DNA from: a bacterium UBP8_UBA817
GTDB taxonomy: Bacteria; Margulisbacteria; Marinamargulisbacteria; CAMDBA01
Length of the DNA: 57,134 bases
Assembly: GCA_945888995.1 (NCBI GenBank)
Contig: CAMDBA010000007.1
Location: forward strand, 1 to 57,134
Reading direction: 5' to 3'
Positions 9,842 through 18,707 of the stretch are shown in pieces. Within the stretch, counting starts at the first letter, position 1, and each line of letters opens with the position of its first letter. The notes beneath the pieces were generated by a model. It searched no databases. It saw only the letters and a list, made by a program, of their open reading frames with translations, and had not been told where the DNA came from. Both the position numbers and the translations under genes were made by a program.

Positions 9842-10201
9842 CTAAAACTCACCCACCGAAAGCATGACCAAGGTGCATGCTCGAATGACTTGAATACCGG
9901 CGTCTGAGGCGGCTTCTTCTAATTCGGGGTTTTCGGCGCCGGGATTAAAAATGAGGCGACGAGGGTTCATGGTTAGGATTGCGGCCATTAGGGAGGTAGA
10001 TTTTTGAGCGGCTACATATAACGTAATGGTATCTATCGGCTTTTTGATCAGATCCAAAGAGGTGTAAACCGGCTGGCCTAGAACTTCTTTGATTATCGGA
10101 TGCACCGGAAATACGGTATGACCGGCCTGAAGCAATTGATCCACGGCTTTATAAGAAAATCGATCAGGTTTATTAGATGCGCCTAAAACGATGACATTCA
10201 T
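9842..10201 (-). CDS. CoA-binding domain protein (YccU-like)
   Basis: Single Rossmann-fold protein of the CoA_binding_2 family. The N-terminus VIVLGASNKPDRFSYKAV is the dinucleotide/CoA-binding loop, followed by VFPVHPIIKEVLGQPVYTSL and, near the end, IFNPGAENPELEEAASDAGI and ACTLVML, all usual for this family. Length 119 is slightly short of the usual 135. Family members bind CoA in crystal structures but no enzyme activity is established. It follows coxD by 33 bases and may be the last gene of the respiratory operon. Confidence 0.82.
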   Translation of the reverse strand: MNVIVLGASNKPDRFSYKAVDQLLQAGHTVFPVHPIIKEVLGQPVYTSLDLIKKPIDTITLYVAAQKSTSLMAAILTMNPRRLIFNPGAENPELEEAASDAGIQVIRACTLVMLSVGEF

Positions 10202-10234
10202 CGCATACCCCTTTGCCTAATGGACGTTATGAGA

Positions 10235-10639
10235 CTATTCCGAATGTTCTGTACGCTCTGAGTGCTCGCCGCCCGCGGGAAGCGGTTTTACCAGATTCTT
10301 AATCCCGTATGGCTGCATCTTATACGGATCTGTTGCATTGCGATACATAATATCGGACAAGGTAAATGATAGAAAAATAAACAAAAACACAAAACCGGAT
10401 AAAAACATCATAATGTGAAAACCACGTTCCCAACGAAATCCCATAAAAAACAACATATCCAATGTCGCCATGACTAAAATAATACCGAACATAATGACAA
10501 TATTATAAATTCCTAAGTCAAACTGAGAAATAATCACATTCGTCACCGCTAATACCAGAAGGCTAATCAACGTGCCGACAGTATATTTTAACGGAATCAT
10601 AAAGTGAGGATGAGGAACCTCTTCGTGTTGTGTTTGCAT
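10235..10639 (-). CDS. coxD: Cytochrome c oxidase subunit IV-like membrane protein
   Basis: Small subunit of the caa3 oxidase. Three hydrophobic segments (about residues 18-40, 47-67 and 76-98) match the subunit IV layout, followed by a polar tail rich in His and Glu. The ATG at 10639 is preferred over a GTG three codons upstream because AGGTGA lies five bases before it. It begins five bases after the coxC stop. The assignment rests on topology and position rather than strong sequence motifs. Confidence 0.78.
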   Translation of the reverse strand: MQTQHEEVPHPHFMIPLKYTVGTLISLLVLAVTNVIISQFDLGIYNIVIMFGIILVMATLDMLFFMGFRWERGFHIMMFLSGFVFLFIFLSFTLSDIMYRNATDPYKMQPYGIKNLVKPLPAGGEHSERTEHSE

Positions 10640-10644
10640 AGCGA

Positions 10645-11292
10645 TCACCTAATTAAATAAAGTAAAGGAAACAGAAAAATCCAGACAAGATCCACGACGT
10701 GCCAATATAAACCGACCATCTCCAGCGGCGTAAAATATCCTGAATAAAACTCCCCCCTGCGCGTCCGAATCATCAGCCAGATAAGAAGTCCCATCCCGAC
10801 AATAATATGAATCCCATGTAAGCCGGTCATTGCAAAATAAAGACCGAAAAATAAGGGCAAGGTCTCGGCAACCCCCTCACCGGAAAACCACATAGCAGGC
10901 AATAAGCCGTGTTCGAATTTCTGAGCATATTCAATTGCTTTTACGCCCATAAAACAGGCTGCCAGGAGAAATGTAATTAATAAAAAATAAAAACATGCCT
11001 GCCGTTTATTTAACTGCGCAGACCGAACGGACATAATCATCGTAAATGCGCTGGTAATCAGAAAAATAGTATTCAGAAGTCCGAGCTGCCAGGATAAATG
11101 GGAGGCTGCTTCCACAAACATAGCGGGATACATCATTCTCAAAATTGCATACCCGACGAAAAGGCCGCCGAAAAACAAGACTTCGGTAACCAGGAAAACC
11201 AGTGTCCCTAGCTTGGCGGCTTCAAATTCCTGGGCTGAGGAACTAAAATGATGCGCAACGTGATGCTGTTTAATTCCGGTTGCAGAATCCAT
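10645..11292 (-). CDS. coxC: Cytochrome c oxidase subunit III
   Basis: Membrane subunit of the heme-copper oxidase with seven helices expected; here five to seven hydrophobic segments are visible over 215 residues. Family signatures include [19 protein letters not shown] (about 27-45), [16 protein letters not shown]-type loop ([11 protein letters not shown] near 156) and the C-terminal [18 protein letters not shown]. It stabilises subunit I and supports proton uptake. Start overlaps the coxA stop by one base. Confidence 0.93.
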   Translation of the reverse strand: MDSATGIKQHHVAHHFSSSAQEFEAAKLGTLVFLVTEVLFFGGLFVGYAILRMMYPAMFVEAASHLSWQLGLLNTIFLITSAFTMIMSVRSAQLNKRQACFYFLLITFLLAACFMGVKAIEYAQKFEHGLLPAMWFSGEGVAETLPLFFGLYFAMTGLHGIHIIVGMGLLIWLMIRTRRGEFYSGYFTPLEMVGLYWHVVDLVWIFLFPLLYLIR

Positions 11293-12893
11293 TAGTGTGC
11301 GCTTTTTGTTGCGGCGGGATATTCATAAGGGCCGCCGGTAACTATGTGTATTTCTTCAAAATTCTCAGTAATCGGGGGACTATCCGCCTTCCATTCGAGG
11401 GTTAAACCACCCCAAGGATTCTGCGGTGCAGGCTTGCCTTTTAAGAGTGAATGAATCAGGTACCCGAGCATGAGAAAAAGCCCAGCCGCTAAAATCCAAC
11501 TACCCACCGTAGAGACAATATTTAACGCCTGAAATTCGGGCAAGTAATTATAATATCTGCGCGGCATTCCTTTGGTTCCCAGGATATATTGGAAGAAAAA
11601 CAATACGTTAAATCCGACAAATATGAGGCCCCACGCAATGACTGCGGCCCGCTCGTTATACATCTTGCCAAACATTTTAGGCCACCAGTAATGCAGACCG
11701 GCAATAAAGGCCATCAATGTGCCTCCCACCATAACATAGTGGAAATGGGCCACAACAAAATAAGTATCCTGTAAATGAACATCCAACGAAATGGTTCCTA
11801 AAACAACACCGGTAAATCCACCGATGCAAAATAAAAACAAAAACGCTAAGCAATATAAAAACGGTGATTTAAGCTGGATACTCCCTTTATACATCGTGGC
11901 AATCCAGTTAAACACTTTGATCCCGGATGGAATCGACACTAAAAATGTAATCAAAGAAAAGATCAATGCGGCAAATTGAGATTGACCGCTGATATACATA
12001 TGATGGCCCCAGACCAAAAACCCTAAAAGAGCGATTGCGACACTGGAGAAGGCGATATATTTATAGCCGAAAATATTTTTTCGGCAAAAAGTCGGGATGA
12101 TTTCGCTGATCACACCCATCGCAGGCAAAATCATAATATAAACTGCAGGATGGCTATAAAACCAGAAAAAATGCTGAAACAAAACCGGGTCACCGCCTAA
12201 AGTCGGATCAAAAATCCCGATTTTAGCCACGCGTTCTACGATCAACAATAATAAGGTAATCCCCAAAACCGGAGTCGCCAAAACCTGAATTAATGCAGTC
12301 GCATAAATCGACCATAAAAACAGCGGCATCCTAAACCAGCTCATACCCGGCGGACGTAAGGTATGAATGGTGACCATAAAGTTAAGTCCAGTGAAAATCG
12401 AAGAGAACCCTAAAACAAAGGCACCCAAAACCAGAGAAATGACACTTGTCGTGGTCGTTGTCGAATACGGCGTATAAAACGTCCATCCTGTATCAGCCGC
12501 ACCGGCAAACATGGAATACAAACAAATAGCGGCCCCAATCACATAGAGATAAAAACTCCATAAATTCAATCGGGGAAAGGCCACGTCTTTTGCGCCAAGC
12601 TGAAGCGGTAAAACAAAGTTAGCTAGTGACGCCGGAATCGAAGGAATCAAAAACAAGAAAATCATAATCGCGCCATGAAGAGTAAACGATTGATTATATT
12701 GCTGTGACGTTAAAAAAAGTTTACCGGGATTGAGTAATTCTAATCTCACTAATAATGCAAAAAATCCACCCAGCGCAAACGATATGGCAATAGCGACCAA
12801 ATACATCAGGCCGATACGCTTGTGATCAAGGGTGAAAATCCAGGAGAGAATACCCTTTGGCGAATTTAAGTAATTAGGTTTTGCTGTTGTCAT
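11292..12893 (-). CDS. coxA: caa3-type cytochrome c oxidase subunit I, A2 type
   Basis: Catalytic heme-copper subunit that reduces oxygen to water and pumps protons. Twelve membrane helices are expected over 533 residues. Visible ligands: the low-spin heme His in [10 protein letters not shown], the CuB pair in WGHHMYISG, and the paired heme histidines in [12 protein letters not shown]. Helix VI reads [13 protein letters not shown]: the tyrosine-serine YSHPxV form that marks the A2 subclass, in which the A1 glutamate is absent; the tyrosine of HPxVY that crosslinks to His is kept. GGAGG precedes the ATG. It lies between coxB and coxC in the expected order. Confidence 0.96.
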   Translation of the reverse strand: MTTAKPNYLNSPKGILSWIFTLDHKRIGLMYLVAIAISFALGGFFALLVRLELLNPGKLFLTSQQYNQSFTLHGAIMIFLFLIPSIPASLANFVLPLQLGAKDVAFPRLNLWSFYLYVIGAAICLYSMFAGAADTGWTFYTPYSTTTTTSVISLVLGAFVLGFSSIFTGLNFMVTIHTLRPPGMSWFRMPLFLWSIYATALIQVLATPVLGITLLLLIVERVAKIGIFDPTLGGDPVLFQHFFWFYSHPAVYIMILPAMGVISEIIPTFCRKNIFGYKYIAFSSVAIALLGFLVWGHHMYISGQSQFAALIFSLITFLVSIPSGIKVFNWIATMYKGSIQLKSPFLYCLAFLFLFCIGGFTGVVLGTISLDVHLQDTYFVVAHFHYVMVGGTLMAFIAGLHYWWPKMFGKMYNERAAVIAWGLIFVGFNVLFFFQYILGTKGMPRRYYNYLPEFQALNIVSTVGSWILAAGLFLMLGYLIHSLLKGKPAPQNPWGGLTLEWKADSPPITENFEEIHIVTGGPYEYPAATKSAH

Positions 12894-12903
12894 GTTCGCC
12901 TCC

Positions 12904-13857
12904 TTATTTCAAAGTCTTAATATACTCGATAACGCCGTCTATTTCACGGTCTTTTAAAATCCCGGCGAAAGTGATCATTCCGGCGGGATAACCGGTGACA
13001 ATTTTTGCCATCGGATCAACAATGGATTCACGCAAATAATTCTCATCTGCCTTCACTGCCCCTGCGGAAGTCTGAGTAAGCTTCCCGTAAAGACCTTTGA
13101 AAGTGGGTCCCGTTTTCGGTGAATTATCAATCGAATGGCAGGCGCTGCATTGGGTTTGGTAAACCCGTTGGCCTAGATCAGTTAAAGACATCCCAGCAGT
13201 AGAAGGCCCCCCGTTATCGAGCCATTTTTCATAATCTTTTTTAGATAAAACGATTAAATTCCCTAACATGTCCGAATGGGCATCTCCGCAATATTCCGCA
13301 CAAAAAATCTGAAACCGGCCGACTTTTGTCGCTTGAAACCAGACAGTGGTATATCGGTTCGGCATCGAATCCTGTTTAATTCTGAGATTGGGAACAAAAA
13401 AGCTATGGATGACGTCCTGAGAAGACATCACTAAGCGAATCGGCGTATCCACCGGAACCGTTAAATCACCGAATGTCGTGATTTTTTTTTCGGGATAATC
13501 AAACTGCCAGTTCCATTTTTTTGAGGTGACTTTAATATCCATCGCGTCGGAAGGTGGAACCGTCATCCCCAGGTAGGAGTTAAATCCCCAGACAAAGAGT
13601 AACATCACTAAGCCTAATGGAATTAATGTCCAGGTCAATTCTAACGCGTCGTTGTGAATAATCTGCGCAACCGCTAATTGATCGTCTGTTTTACGCCGGT
13701 ACTTAATAATAAAATAAGCCGTAACAACAAAGATACCGACAAATAGAACGACCGATAACCAAAAAATAAAATCGTAGAGGACATCGATTCCTGGCGCGAA
13801 GGTTGACGCTTGACTCGGCATCCAAAAGCTACCGTTTTTCATTAAGCCTTCGTTCAC
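12904..13857 (-). CDS. coxB: Cytochrome c oxidase subunit II with fused cytochrome c (caa3)
   Basis: CuA subunit that accepts electrons and passes them to subunit I. Two N-terminal membrane helices (about 27-50 and 72-95) lead to the cupredoxin domain with CuA ligands in [12 protein letters not shown] and [12 protein letters not shown] (about 185-196). A C-terminal cytochrome c domain follows, heme motif CSACH near residue 240 and axial methionine likely in [10 protein letters not shown]. The fusion defines a caa3 enzyme. Its ATG overlaps the SCO stop by four bases. Confidence 0.95.
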   Translation of the reverse strand: MNEGLMKNGSFWMPSQASTFAPGIDVLYDFIFWLSVVLFVGIFVVTAYFIIKYRRKTDDQLAVAQIIHNDALELTWTLIPLGLVMLLFVWGFNSYLGMTVPPSDAMDIKVTSKKWNWQFDYPEKKITTFGDLTVPVDTPIRLVMSSQDVIHSFFVPNLRIKQDSMPNRYTTVWFQATKVGRFQIFCAEYCGDAHSDMLGNLIVLSKKDYEKWLDNGGPSTAGMSLTDLGQRVYQTQCSACHSIDNSPKTGPTFKGLYGKLTQTSAGAVKADENYLRESIVDPMAKIVTGYPAGMITFAGILKDREIDGVIEYIKTLK

Positions 13858-14660
13858 GATTTCCTCCTACTCTTTCTAAACATTACAAAGAAAAATAACC
13901 CTAGTGCCAGCACGGTTATCCCGCCGGCAACTCTCATTAATATGAGGGAATTCAAGGTATAACGGTGTGAAGCCGGATCATAATGATAACAATAAAGCAA
14001 TGAACGCTCCAGAGTGGACATCATATGGCCTTTAGATGCTTTTAATAACGACAATCTGATATCCACCGGGTTGTATTTAATCCCATAAAGATAATGCGAA
14101 ATCGTTCCTTTACCTGACAGTACGAAGACAGCTGCAGGATGAGCGAATTGATCGATTTTCTCATCGTAGTAATACCGAAAACCGACAGCGTCTGCAAGCT
14201 GCTTTACTTTATCAGGATCGCCAACCAGAAAATGCCAGCCTTTAGCGGCTTTTTCACGGTTTTTAAACCGTTTCATATATTTTTTTTTGAATGCGCCTGC
14301 ATCATGAACATTGTCCCGTGAATCAAAGCTAATACTGACCACTTGATACCGGTCCGAAATGGCTAAGGGAACACGCTTCAACCCGACGGCAAGGCCTTCT
14401 AAAACCGCATTGCACAACATCGGACACCGGAAATAAACAAAAGACAGAATAACTGGTTTTTTGCCGTCAAAATACGAAGATAGCTGAACCTTCTTACCGA
14501 ATTCATCGGTAAAAGAAAAATCAAGAGGTAGTTTTTTTCCGAGATGTTCTTGAATTTCAAGATTTGTTAATGCAGGCGGCAAGGCTTCTTTCGCCACCAT
14601 CGGGACAGGAGAAAACAAAATACCGGCGAAGAAAAAAAATAAAATCAGTTTATTTAACAT
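13854..14660 (-). CDS. SCO1/SenC-type copper chaperone, membrane-anchored
   Basis: Thioredoxin-fold protein that delivers copper to CuA of oxidase subunit II. Residues 1-22 form a signal peptide. The copper motif is CPMLC (in FVYFRCPMLCNAV, about residue 79-83), and the third ligand is probably His in FAHPAAVFVL near 168. Unlike minimal SCO proteins it ends in a membrane helix (about 243-262) with a basic RKSRRKS tail, so it is anchored at the C-terminus. It lies directly upstream of coxB, its expected client. Confidence 0.9.
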   Translation of the reverse strand: MLNKLILFFFFAGILFSPVPMVAKEALPPALTNLEIQEHLGKKLPLDFSFTDEFGKKVQLSSYFDGKKPVILSFVYFRCPMLCNAVLEGLAVGLKRVPLAISDRYQVVSISFDSRDNVHDAGAFKKKYMKRFKNREKAAKGWHFLVGDPDKVKQLADAVGFRYYYDEKIDQFAHPAAVFVLSGKGTISHYLYGIKYNPVDIRLSLLKASKGHMMSTLERSLLYCYHYDPASHRYTLNSLILMRVAGGITVLALGLFFFVMFRKSRRKS

Positions 14661-14982
14661 GATGCGCGGTTCCGGAATAGCTTTGAACGACTAAGCTCAT
14701 CGCATCTTCGATTGGAATCTGAACTTGCCCTTTGGATTTGTCTTTCCAACGCAAGCTATGCAGCAGACTATTTTCATAGGAGCGGACCCTATCAATTGAA
14801 AAAGATTGGTTACCCGATTCTTTTTCATTGAGCTGTGAGGTTACCGCCGACCAAAAATAAAGCCAGCTCAGAAAAAATAAAACACTTAATACCGCGCTAC
14901 AAATCACAATGGCTATAAAAACACGCCGCATGCTTGGAATTGCAGGTTCGCCCATTACAGCGTGAGGATGATGTGTGCTCAT
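14650..14982 (-). CDS. Small single-pass membrane protein of the respiratory operon
   Basis: A 110-residue protein with one membrane helix at about residues 18-42 and a polar domain outside containing no heme, copper or iron-sulfur motif. Its reading frame starts nine bases after actF and overlaps the SCO start by 11 bases, so it is part of the operon. Position between ACIII and the oxidase suggests an accessory or assembly subunit linking them; this is inference. No named family was recognised. Confidence 0.65.
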   Translation of the reverse strand: MSTHHPHAVMGEPAIPSMRRVFIAIVICSAVLSVLFFLSWLYFWSAVTSQLNEKESGNQSFSIDRVRSYENSLLHSLRWKDKSKGQVQIPIEDAMSLVVQSYSGTAHHVK

Positions 14983-14991
14983 AATTAACTC

Positions 14992-16167
14992 CTAATGAAC
15001 AGAATTGTCCAAGCTCAAAGACTCAGCCAACCAAGGATCACGATACGCAACAATCGACCGACGTCCGAGCAACCAGAAAAACGCGCCTAAAAACATCGCC
15101 ATCATCCCGGCTCCCACACTTGGATCCAATAATCCGACTTTCAATCCTTCCGGAAAAACAGAAGGCACGATCATCCAATACCAATGCAGATATTGTACGC
15201 CTAACATCAGCAAGGCCACCAGAGTCGACGCGATAATATTTCGTTTAACATGCCGTGACATCCATAAGAAAAACGGGATAAAGAAATGTCCAAAAACCAA
15301 AATCGGCACCCAACTATGCCATGCGCCGACTGTCCTCGGAATATAAAACAAGGTTTCTTCGGGAAGATTGGCATACCAGGTGACAAAATATTGAGTAAAT
15401 ACGGCTAGAGCCCATAATAAATTAAATCCGTAAATTAACTTTGCTAACGCATGATAATGCTCTAGGTTCGCCCATTGTCGAAACATCGGGCTTATTTTTC
15501 GCAAAAACGTCATTAATACCATTGCCAAGCAAAGCGCCGAGATAACACTGGCCGAAAATACTTCAACCGGAAACATAGTTGAAAACCAGGCATGGCTAAG
15601 TGACATCACCCAATCAATACCGGCAAATGTCTGCGTCAATGCATACAATAAAATACCAACGGGTGCGATTCTAGCCAGCTTAACGGCAAGCCCGGTTTCA
15701 CCGGTTTTGTCCTGATTAATCGATACTCGGTAATAGTAGACTGAAAAGCCGGTCCAGATTGCAAAATAAAACACCGCGCGGCATACAAAAAACGGCGTAT
15801 TTAAATAAAGAAGCTTGCGCATCGCTTCACCCGGGTGCGTCCAGAAAAAAATCTCAGGCATCGCTGCAATAATCGGAATAAAAAAGAGACCTACGAGGGG
15901 AATTAATATCATCAGATTTTCAGATATTCGTCTAAATACGACGCCCCAAGCCGCCCGAGATAAATAATGAACCATCACAAAGAAAAGTGACCCAAGTGAA
16001 AGTGTTAAACAAAAAATAAAGGCCACCAAATACGTCATCCAAAAATGTCGAGGTTCACTTGCAGCCGCTATATAGGCGCCGGAGACACTCAGCAGACCGA
16101 TCACAAAAAGCAATATACCGAAAGTAGATTTAAAAAATCCGGTTAAATAAATAGGCGCTACTTTCAT
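14992..16167 (-). CDS. actF: Alternative complex III membrane subunit ActF
   Basis: Second large membrane subunit of quinol:cytochrome c/oxidase oxidoreductase, of the NrfD-like fold shared with ActC. Residues 1-391 show about ten hydrophobic helices. Loops such as FFWTHPGEAM (about 115-124), AGIDWVMSLSHAWFSTMFP (about 204-222) and VGAWHSWVPILVFGHFFIPFFLWMSR are typical of ActF, with histidines near the membrane surface. The start overlaps the actE stop by four bases. Confidence 0.88.
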   Translation of the reverse strand: MKVAPIYLTGFFKSTFGILLFVIGLLSVSGAYIAAASEPRHFWMTYLVAFIFCLTLSLGSLFFVMVHYLSRAAWGVVFRRISENLMILIPLVGLFFIPIIAAMPEIFFWTHPGEAMRKLLYLNTPFFVCRAVFYFAIWTGFSVYYYRVSINQDKTGETGLAVKLARIAPVGILLYALTQTFAGIDWVMSLSHAWFSTMFPVEVFSASVISALCLAMVLMTFLRKISPMFRQWANLEHYHALAKLIYGFNLLWALAVFTQYFVTWYANLPEETLFYIPRTVGAWHSWVPILVFGHFFIPFFLWMSRHVKRNIIASTLVALLMLGVQYLHWYWMIVPSVFPEGLKVGLLDPSVGAGMMAMFLGAFFWLLGRRSIVAYRDPWLAESLSLDNSVH

Positions 16168-16811
16168 CGGGACTCCTTCATCTTTAACGCTTGTTTTTGT
16201 TTTAAAGATAAATCAGCAAGCGTTGCGCTTTGCGAAAGCTGTAAGGCTCGAACATAAGCGACAATTGCCCACCGGTCCGCAACAGGAACCAAATCTTTGT
16301 GAGGCTGCATGTTCCGGGCACCATTGGTGATCACATCAAAAATTTGACCATCTTCAAACGCGATGACTCTTGGGTCGCTTAAAAGAGGCGGACGTACCAT
16401 TCCTCGTAAAACAACCGGTGAATTTCCTGTGCCCGCTCGATCATGGCAAGCCGCGCAATAAATATTAAAACGCTCCTGCCCACGACTAATTAAAGCGTTT
16501 GTTACGGGAACGGGAATTTTTTTAATAAATGCCCCTTTTGGCGTACGTCCACGGTAATAGACCGGGTCCGCTTCTAAAAAGTCCGCTATATTCTTATTTT
16601 GCGTATAAATCGCGCCGGAACCCCATGCAACCGTTCCTGCGGGCGGTAATTGCGTGTGAGTCTGAGATTTAAATTTAGGCTGCCAATCCATATTCGGATT
16701 CAAATGCACAGCCGGCTGCTCGGATCGGAAGCCTCGACATCCCGCCATAGAGAGCAGAACAAATGCAACAACGGCAGTGCGGAGAAGATTATTTTTCAAG
16801 TTCTTCAACAT
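16164..16811 (-). CDS. actE: Alternative complex III monoheme cytochrome c lipoprotein ActE
   Basis: Mono-heme c subunit of ACIII. A signal peptide with lipobox LSMAGC places the lipid-bearing cysteine at residue 24. The heme motif CAACH lies near residue 119 in FNIYCAACHDRAGTGN, and a later MQPH probably gives the axial methionine. Between lipobox and heme domain is the ActE-type region with FLEADPVYYRGRTPKG. It overlaps actD by 23 bases and actF by four. Confidence 0.9.
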   Translation of the reverse strand: MLKNLKNNLLRTAVVAFVLLSMAGCRGFRSEQPAVHLNPNMDWQPKFKSQTHTQLPPAGTVAWGSGAIYTQNKNIADFLEADPVYYRGRTPKGAFIKKIPVPVTNALISRGQERFNIYCAACHDRAGTGNSPVVLRGMVRPPLLSDPRVIAFEDGQIFDVITNGARNMQPHKDLVPVADRWAIVAYVRALQLSQSATLADLSLKQKQALKMKESR

Positions 16812-17322
16812 TCTGCCCTCCGTTTTGTTCCAGTAACGACTTTAATACAGCGGCATCATAGCGTGCATCATCCGATGTAACGCTCAGGAAAAATCCATCT
16901 GAAGTAGCTTTGTGAAATTGGGAATGCGAAAAAACCGGATGATAATACATCGGCAATCGATTCAAGGCGAGCATGCCTAGAAAAATAGCAAAGGTAGCGG
17001 CAATAATCATCAGAATAATTGTCACAGGGATAAAAATTTCCCAACTGAAATACGGCTTTCCGCCGATCGTAAACGGGTAATCAATAGATGTAGTCCAGAC
17101 CTGGAGCCAAAATGCGCCGGCCGCACCTGCCAAAGAGACAATTAATACAATCCAACCCAACCGGGAATCCCCGATTCCCAAGGCTTTATCAAGGCCGTGA
17201 ACCGGATAAGGCGAATACGCATCTACTTTAACGTATCCCGCCTCACGAACCGCTTTGGCCGCTTTTACTAATTGAGCGGGTGAGTCGAATTGGGCTAAAA
17301 TTCCGAAAATAGTGGCGTTCAT
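16789..17322 (-). CDS. actD: Alternative complex III subunit ActD (DUF3341)
   Basis: Membrane subunit of ACIII without cofactors. The N-terminal soluble half has the family features AQFDSPAQLVKAAKAVREAG and YVKVDAYSPYPVHGLDKALG; two membrane helices follow (about 56-78 and 97-120), and the C-terminal LNRLPMYYHPVFSH and FFLSVTSDDARYD complete the DUF3341 pattern. 177 residues is the usual length. The start overlaps the actC stop by four bases. Confidence 0.92.
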   Translation of the reverse strand: MNATIFGILAQFDSPAQLVKAAKAVREAGYVKVDAYSPYPVHGLDKALGIGDSRLGWIVLIVSLAGAAGAFWLQVWTTSIDYPFTIGGKPYFSWEIFIPVTIILMIIAATFAIFLGMLALNRLPMYYHPVFSHSQFHKATSDGFFLSVTSDDARYDAAVLKSLLEQNGGQNVEELEK

Positions 17323-18707
17323 ACGTGTTTTTCCCCGTGATCCTGAGATGCGTCCATGACCATTTTCATATCTACCATCGAAATAAACGGAACATATTTA
17401 AAAAACAGTAAAAACAACGAGATAAACAATCCGAATGTCCCAACAAACGTGAGAATGTCTACAATAGTCGGCACATAAAATCCCCAGCTCGATGGCATAA
17501 AGTCACGATAGACCGACGTAATAATAATCACGAACCGTTCGCACCACATTCCCACATTAGCCAACAGTCCTATCACCACCATTGCCGTTAGGCTGGTTCG
17601 GAATCGCTTGAGCCAGAATAACTGAGGGATGGCCACATTGCAGGCTACCATGATCCAGAAAATATATCCGTAAGGACCAATAATACGATTAATAAAGGTA
17701 AAAGCTTCGTATCCGTCACCGGAATAAAAGGCCATAAAAAATTCCATCATATACACAAAGGCCATTAATAAGCTTAATATCAGGACCAACTTAGACATAA
17801 TATCCAAGTGACGCATTGTAATGAATGCCTGCAGTTTATAGGCTTTTCGAACAATTACCAGAATCACCATTAATAGTGAAAAGCCGGAAAATAATGCCCC
17901 TGCTACAAAATAAACAGGGAAAATACTTGCATGCCATCCGGGCAGCTGCGTCATCGCAAAGTCATAGCCTAATATCCCTGAAACTGAAAAGATCAACGGT
18001 GTCGCAATTGCAGAGAAAATAAGCGCCGCACGCTCGAAATTAATCCAATGCCGAGCAGACCCTCTCCATCCCAGCGCGAAAACCCCATAGACAATCCGGC
18101 GGGTTTTGGTAGTAGCGCGGTCCCGTAAAGTTGCCAGATCGGGAATCATCCCCATATACCAAAATAAGATTGATAATGTTAAATACGCGCTAATCGCCAA
18201 GAAATCCCAGATTAACGGACTTCTGAAATTAGGCCACATATACATTTGGTTCGGAATAGGAAAAAAATAGTGCACCACCCAGGTACGCCCGACGTGCAAT
18301 GCTGGATAAATACCGCCGCAAATCATCGCAAATACGGTTAGGGCCTCGGCAGTACGGGTAATAGAGCTGCGCCATTTTTGGCGGAAAAGTAAGAAAATAG
18401 CGGATATTAAAGTTCCGGCGTGGGCCACACCCACCCAGAATACAAAGTTCACGATATCAAATCCCCACCCGACGGGATTATTGTTACCCCAGACACCAAC
18501 GCCGGTCCAGAGAAGATCGCCCAACATCGTGACTAAAAGAAGCACAAGCGAGCCGGACGCAAGTAAAAGAATTAACCAACCGGAGGTTGGCTTTGACTCG
18601 GCGTGACCGGAAATAACATCCGTAACCGTTTTATAGGTGTGATGCGGATCAATAAGTGCCGGACGTTTTAGTTGAATTTGTTCTACCTGATTCACGAGAG
18701 ACTCCAT
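17319..18707 (-). CDS. actC: Alternative complex III membrane subunit ActC (NrfD-like)
   Basis: Quinol-binding integral membrane subunit, about ten helices over 462 residues. NrfD-family signatures include GWGFDIVNFVFWVGVAHAGTLISA (at about 80-103, not quoted in full) and HVGRTWVVHYFFPIPNQM (about 139-156), plus a conserved WFYMGMIPDLATLRDR-like loop (FWYMGMIPDLATLRD). It partners with ActB, whose stop it overlaps by 16 bases. Confidence 0.93.
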   Translation of the reverse strand: MESLVNQVEQIQLKRPALIDPHHTYKTVTDVISGHAESKPTSGWLILLLASGSLVLLLVTMLGDLLWTGVGVWGNNNPVGWGFDIVNFVFWVGVAHAGTLISAIFLLFRQKWRSSITRTAEALTVFAMICGGIYPALHVGRTWVVHYFFPIPNQMYMWPNFRSPLIWDFLAISAYLTLSILFWYMGMIPDLATLRDRATTKTRRIVYGVFALGWRGSARHWINFERAALIFSAIATPLIFSVSGILGYDFAMTQLPGWHASIFPVYFVAGALFSGFSLLMVILVIVRKAYKLQAFITMRHLDIMSKLVLILSLLMAFVYMMEFFMAFYSGDGYEAFTFINRIIGPYGYIFWIMVACNVAIPQLFWLKRFRTSLTAMVVIGLLANVGMWCERFVIIITSVYRDFMPSSWGFYVPTIVDILTFVGTFGLFISLFLLFFKYVPFISMVDMKMVMDASQDHGEKHV